The notes below the pieces were generated by a model. It made no database searches. It had not been told where the DNA came from and saw only the letters and a program-made list of their open reading frames with translations. A DNA stretch of 64,000 nt from Teredinibacter haidensis (GTDB taxonomy: Bacteria; Pseudomonadota; Gammaproteobacteria; Pseudomonadales; Cellvibrionaceae): assembly GCF_014211975.1 (NCBI RefSeq), contig NZ_CP060084.1:4413001-4477000 (forward strand), read 5' to 3'. Below, in pieces: positions 62,378 to 64,000 of the stretch. A program made the position numbers and the translations under genes. Positions within the stretch are counted from its first letter, which is position 1. Every line of letters begins with the position of its first letter.

Positions 62378-63005
62378 CACCGTTGTCCTCTTCGGTGGTA
62401 GCTTCGACCCGGTTCATCGGGGGCATTTACAGGCTGCCGATGAGGCCGCCCAGCAGTTGGGGGTTGATAAAGTATGCTTGTTGCCCTGTCATATCCCGCC
62501 GCACAAAGCCACGCTGAAGGCCAAACCCCGTCAGCGAGCGGAAATGCTCGAGCTGGCGGTGGCTGAATACCCCCGTTTGGCAATTGATACCTGGGAACTG
62601 CAACAGCACAAACCCTCCTATACTTTGGAAACACTAAAGCGTTATCGCCGCGAGCTTGGCGACAGCGCCTGTGTGATTTTTTTAATGGGTTGGGATTCCC
62701 TGCAATCGCTGCCGAGCTGGTACCATTGGCGGGAGTTGGAGAATCTAACGCATTTTGCGGTATGGCGGCGGCCGGGTTACTGTGAGTTGTCACCGCAGGT
62801 GCTTGAATGGCTGTCTAGCCGAGAAATGGCTATCGATCAAATAAAGCAGCGCAGCAGTGGCGGTGTGTGTTTTTTACAAACAACGCCAAATGACGTGTCT
62901 TCCACCCATCTTCGGCAGGTGGTTGATCTTGACGACCCCGCGGCGCTACTGATTCCCCCGGCGGTGCGCCGCTATATTTATGAACATAAGCTTTACACTC
63001 AGTAG
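62370..63005 (+). CDS. nadD: Nicotinate-nucleotide adenylyltransferase
   Basis: Transfers AMP from ATP to nicotinate mononucleotide in NAD synthesis. 211 residues from the TTG at 62370, which has GGAG 6 nt upstream and overlaps the proA stop, so it is translationally coupled; upstream starts at 62346 and 62355 lack a ribosome site. Motifs: LFGGSFDPVHRGHL with the HxGH nucleotidyl-transfer signature, LLPCHIPPHK, and SSTHLRQ near the C-terminus. Length matches E. coli (213). Confidence 0.95.
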   Translation: MPDTVVLFGGSFDPVHRGHLQAADEAAQQLGVDKVCLLPCHIPPHKATLKAKPRQRAEMLELAVAEYPRLAIDTWELQQHKPSYTLETLKRYRRELGDSACVIFLMGWDSLQSLPSWYHWRELENLTHFAVWRRPGYCELSPQVLEWLSSREMAIDQIKQRSSGGVCFLQTTPNDVSSTHLRQVVDLDDPAALLIPPAVRRYIYEHKLYTQ

Positions 63006-63027
63006 AGCCAAATAACTGGAATTTTGA

Positions 63028-63375
63028 ATGCAATCTGAATTATCAACAATCGTAACGAATGCCCTGGACGACTTGAAAGGGAAGGAAATCCAAAGCCTGG
63101 ATGTCACCACGCTTAGTGATATTATGGATACTCTCGTTATCGCTACCGGCACTTCCAACCGCCATGTGAAATCACTGGCGAATAATGTAGTCGTGGACGC
63201 AAAAGCCAAGGGTTTTCGCCCTATTGGTGTAGAGGGTATGGAATCCGGCGAATGGGTACTGGTCGATTTTGGGGATATGGTGGTGCATGTGATGCTGGAG
63301 CAAACCCGCTCTTTCTATGAGTTGGAAAAACTTTGGTCCACTGAGCCCGCCTCCCGTCATCACCAACCTGAATAA
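63028..63375 (+). CDS. rsfS: Ribosomal silencing factor RsfS
   Basis: 115 residues. Binds ribosomal protein L14 on the large subunit and blocks joining with the 30S subunit in starved cells. Family wording: IVTNALDDLKGKEIQSLDVTTLSDIMDTLVIATGTSNRHVKSLANNV, then GVEGMESGEWVLVDFGDMVVHVM and FYELEKLW. It is followed 8 nt later by rlmH, a conserved pair across bacteria. Confidence 0.96.
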   Translation: MQSELSTIVTNALDDLKGKEIQSLDVTTLSDIMDTLVIATGTSNRHVKSLANNVVVDAKAKGFRPIGVEGMESGEWVLVDFGDMVVHVMLEQTRSFYELEKLWSTEPASRHHQPE

Positions 63376-63383
63376 ATCACCAA

Positions 63384-63860
63384 ATGAAAGTTTATCTGCT
63401 AACCGTTGGCAGCAAGATGCCGGGCTGGGTGCAGCAGGGATATCAGGAATACGCCAAGCGCATGCCGCGTGAGATGGAAACCCATCTTGTGGAACTTCCG
63501 CTGGCAAATCGTTCTAAAAATACGAACACCCAGGCAGTAAAAGACGCCGAAGCCGAGCAGATTCTCAGTGCGATTGATAGCCTGCCTGGCCATAAACACA
63601 TTATTGCCCTGGATGTTCTGGGTAAAAATTTAACGACAGAAAAGCTGGCCGACAAAATGGCCGGATGGCAAATGGAAGGTGTCTGCCCTTGCCTGATCAT
63701 TGGCGGGCCCGACGGTCTAGCGCAAAAAGTCTTGCAAATGGCGGCAGAGAAATGGTCGCTTTCTGGTCTGACCCTACCGCACCCTCTGGTGCGAGTATTG
63801 ATCATGGAGCAGTTATATCGCGCCTGGACGATTCTTCAAAATCATCCTTATCACAAATAG
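63384..63860 (+). CDS. rlmH: 23S rRNA pseudouridine-1915 N3-methyltransferase
   Basis: SPOUT-class methyltransferase that modifies pseudouridine 1915 in helix 69 of 23S rRNA on the complete 70S ribosome. 158 residues (E. coli 155). The trefoil-knot motifs are KHIIALDVLGKNLTTEKLADKMAGW, LIIGGPDGL, and the C-terminal SLSGLTLPHPLVRVLIMEQLYRAWTILQNHPYHK. Between rsfS and mrdA, as expected. Confidence 0.97.
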   Translation: MKVYLLTVGSKMPGWVQQGYQEYAKRMPREMETHLVELPLANRSKNTNTQAVKDAEAEQILSAIDSLPGHKHIIALDVLGKNLTTEKLADKMAGWQMEGVCPCLIIGGPDGLAQKVLQMAAEKWSLSGLTLPHPLVRVLIMEQLYRAWTILQNHPYHK

Positions 63861-63886
63861 AATGTAATGCGTAAAGTAGCCGTTCC

Positions 63887-64000
63887 ATGATTTGGGCAGG
63901 AAAAGAACTGCATCAATTTAAAGATCACCACCACGAAGCCCGGGTGTTTGGGGTGCGGCTGGCCGTCAGTTTTTTTCTGGTTCTTATTCTCTTTGGAGTA
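63887..64000 (+). CDS. mrdA: Penicillin-binding protein 2, N-terminal fragment
   Basis: Only 38 codons are in the window: a cytosolic start (MIWAGKELHQFKDHHHEARVF) followed by the single transmembrane anchor VRLAVSFFLVLILFGV. The basic-to-hydrophobic layout and the conserved place after rlmH identify the elongasome transpeptidase PBP2. The gene continues past the window end. Confidence 0.85.
   Translation, partial: MIWAGKELHQFKDHHHEARVFGVRLAVSFFLVLILFGV

Noticed and set aside
1..64000. tRNA, rRNA, CRISPR or prophage signals
   Set aside because: No cloverleaf ends with a T-loop motif, no regular spaced repeats of CRISPR size, and no phage structural or integrase genes were seen on either strand.

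Overview
The window is chromosomal DNA of a gammaproteobacterium with roughly 50% GC. Gene order and family content point to the Cellvibrionales/Pseudomonadales side. The clearest signs are a dksA-gluQ-cbrX-cbrA-cbrB-(crcZ)-pcnB-folK-panB block laid out as in Pseudomonas, a proA-nadD-rsfS-rlmH-mrdA block, a Pseudomonas-like aspartate-rich HemB metal site, and a secreted CE15 glucuronoyl esterase of the kind found in lignocellulose degraders such as Teredinibacter, Saccharophagus and Cellvibrio. The genus is inference only. No rRNA, tRNA, CRISPR array, prophage or intact insertion sequence was seen.

Layout. 1-2 kb: 5' part of typA (minus) and a cysteine synthase (plus) with a clean terminator. 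2-5 kb: a secreted HExxH protein, a strong palindrome, an acidic zinc-ribbon protein and a gene-poor stretch with 21-bp tandem repeats that may be an old mobile-element end. 5-9 kb (minus): VOC protein, CE15 esterase, RecQ, aldo/keto reductase. 9.3-10.3 kb: a PEP-CTERM exoprotein gene broken by a frameshift. 10.8-13.8 kb: stand-alone CBM48 protein, SlyD-type isomerase, VF530 and S4 small proteins, AraC regulator. 13.9-20.6 kb: MATE transporter, periplasmic solute-binding protein divergent from a polysaccharide deacetylase, hemB, a possible small RNA, phoA. 20.6-24 kb: a YfiR-like periplasmic regulator coupled to a PAS-GGDEF-EAL membrane protein. 24-28.7 kb: dxs and ppc. 28.8-39 kb: the panB/dNK/folK/pcnB and CbrAB carbon-control region, then gluQ and dksA. 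39-48 kb: sfsA, Rieske, TfoX-C, M15 peptidase, HAD, ppa and a MASE3-type hybrid kinase. 48-53 kb: mpl-ubiX and an RND/MMPL transporter with DPF repeats. 53-56.6 kb: VanZ-like, PhoQ/PhoP-type two-component system, PepSY and glycine-zipper proteins. 57.4-60.7 kb: a three-gene retropepsin / 7TM-transglutaminase-like / ATP-grasp operon. 61-64 kb: proA-nadD-rsfS-rlmH-mrdA.

The most notable signal is in the 715 bp between pcnB and cbrB. On the minus strand it carries (i) five GTTAC/GTAAC pentamers, mostly 21 bp apart, (ii) a sigma-54 promoter matching 15 of 16 defined/allowed positions of the consensus frame, (iii) an A-rich stretch with three AATAACAACAA motifs exactly 41 bp apart, and (iv) a 10-bp terminator hairpin followed by T-rich sequence. 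Position, orientation and content match what is known of the Pseudomonas CbrAB-activated decoy RNA CrcZ, which titrates Hfq/Crc through CA motifs. I therefore read it as a divergent CrcZ-like RNA that would set carbon catabolite repression in this polysaccharide degrader. Two small membrane-protein genes shorter than 60 codons (23862-24008 and 60842-61018) are also reported, as are candidate RNAs upstream of phoA and of the MMPL gene.
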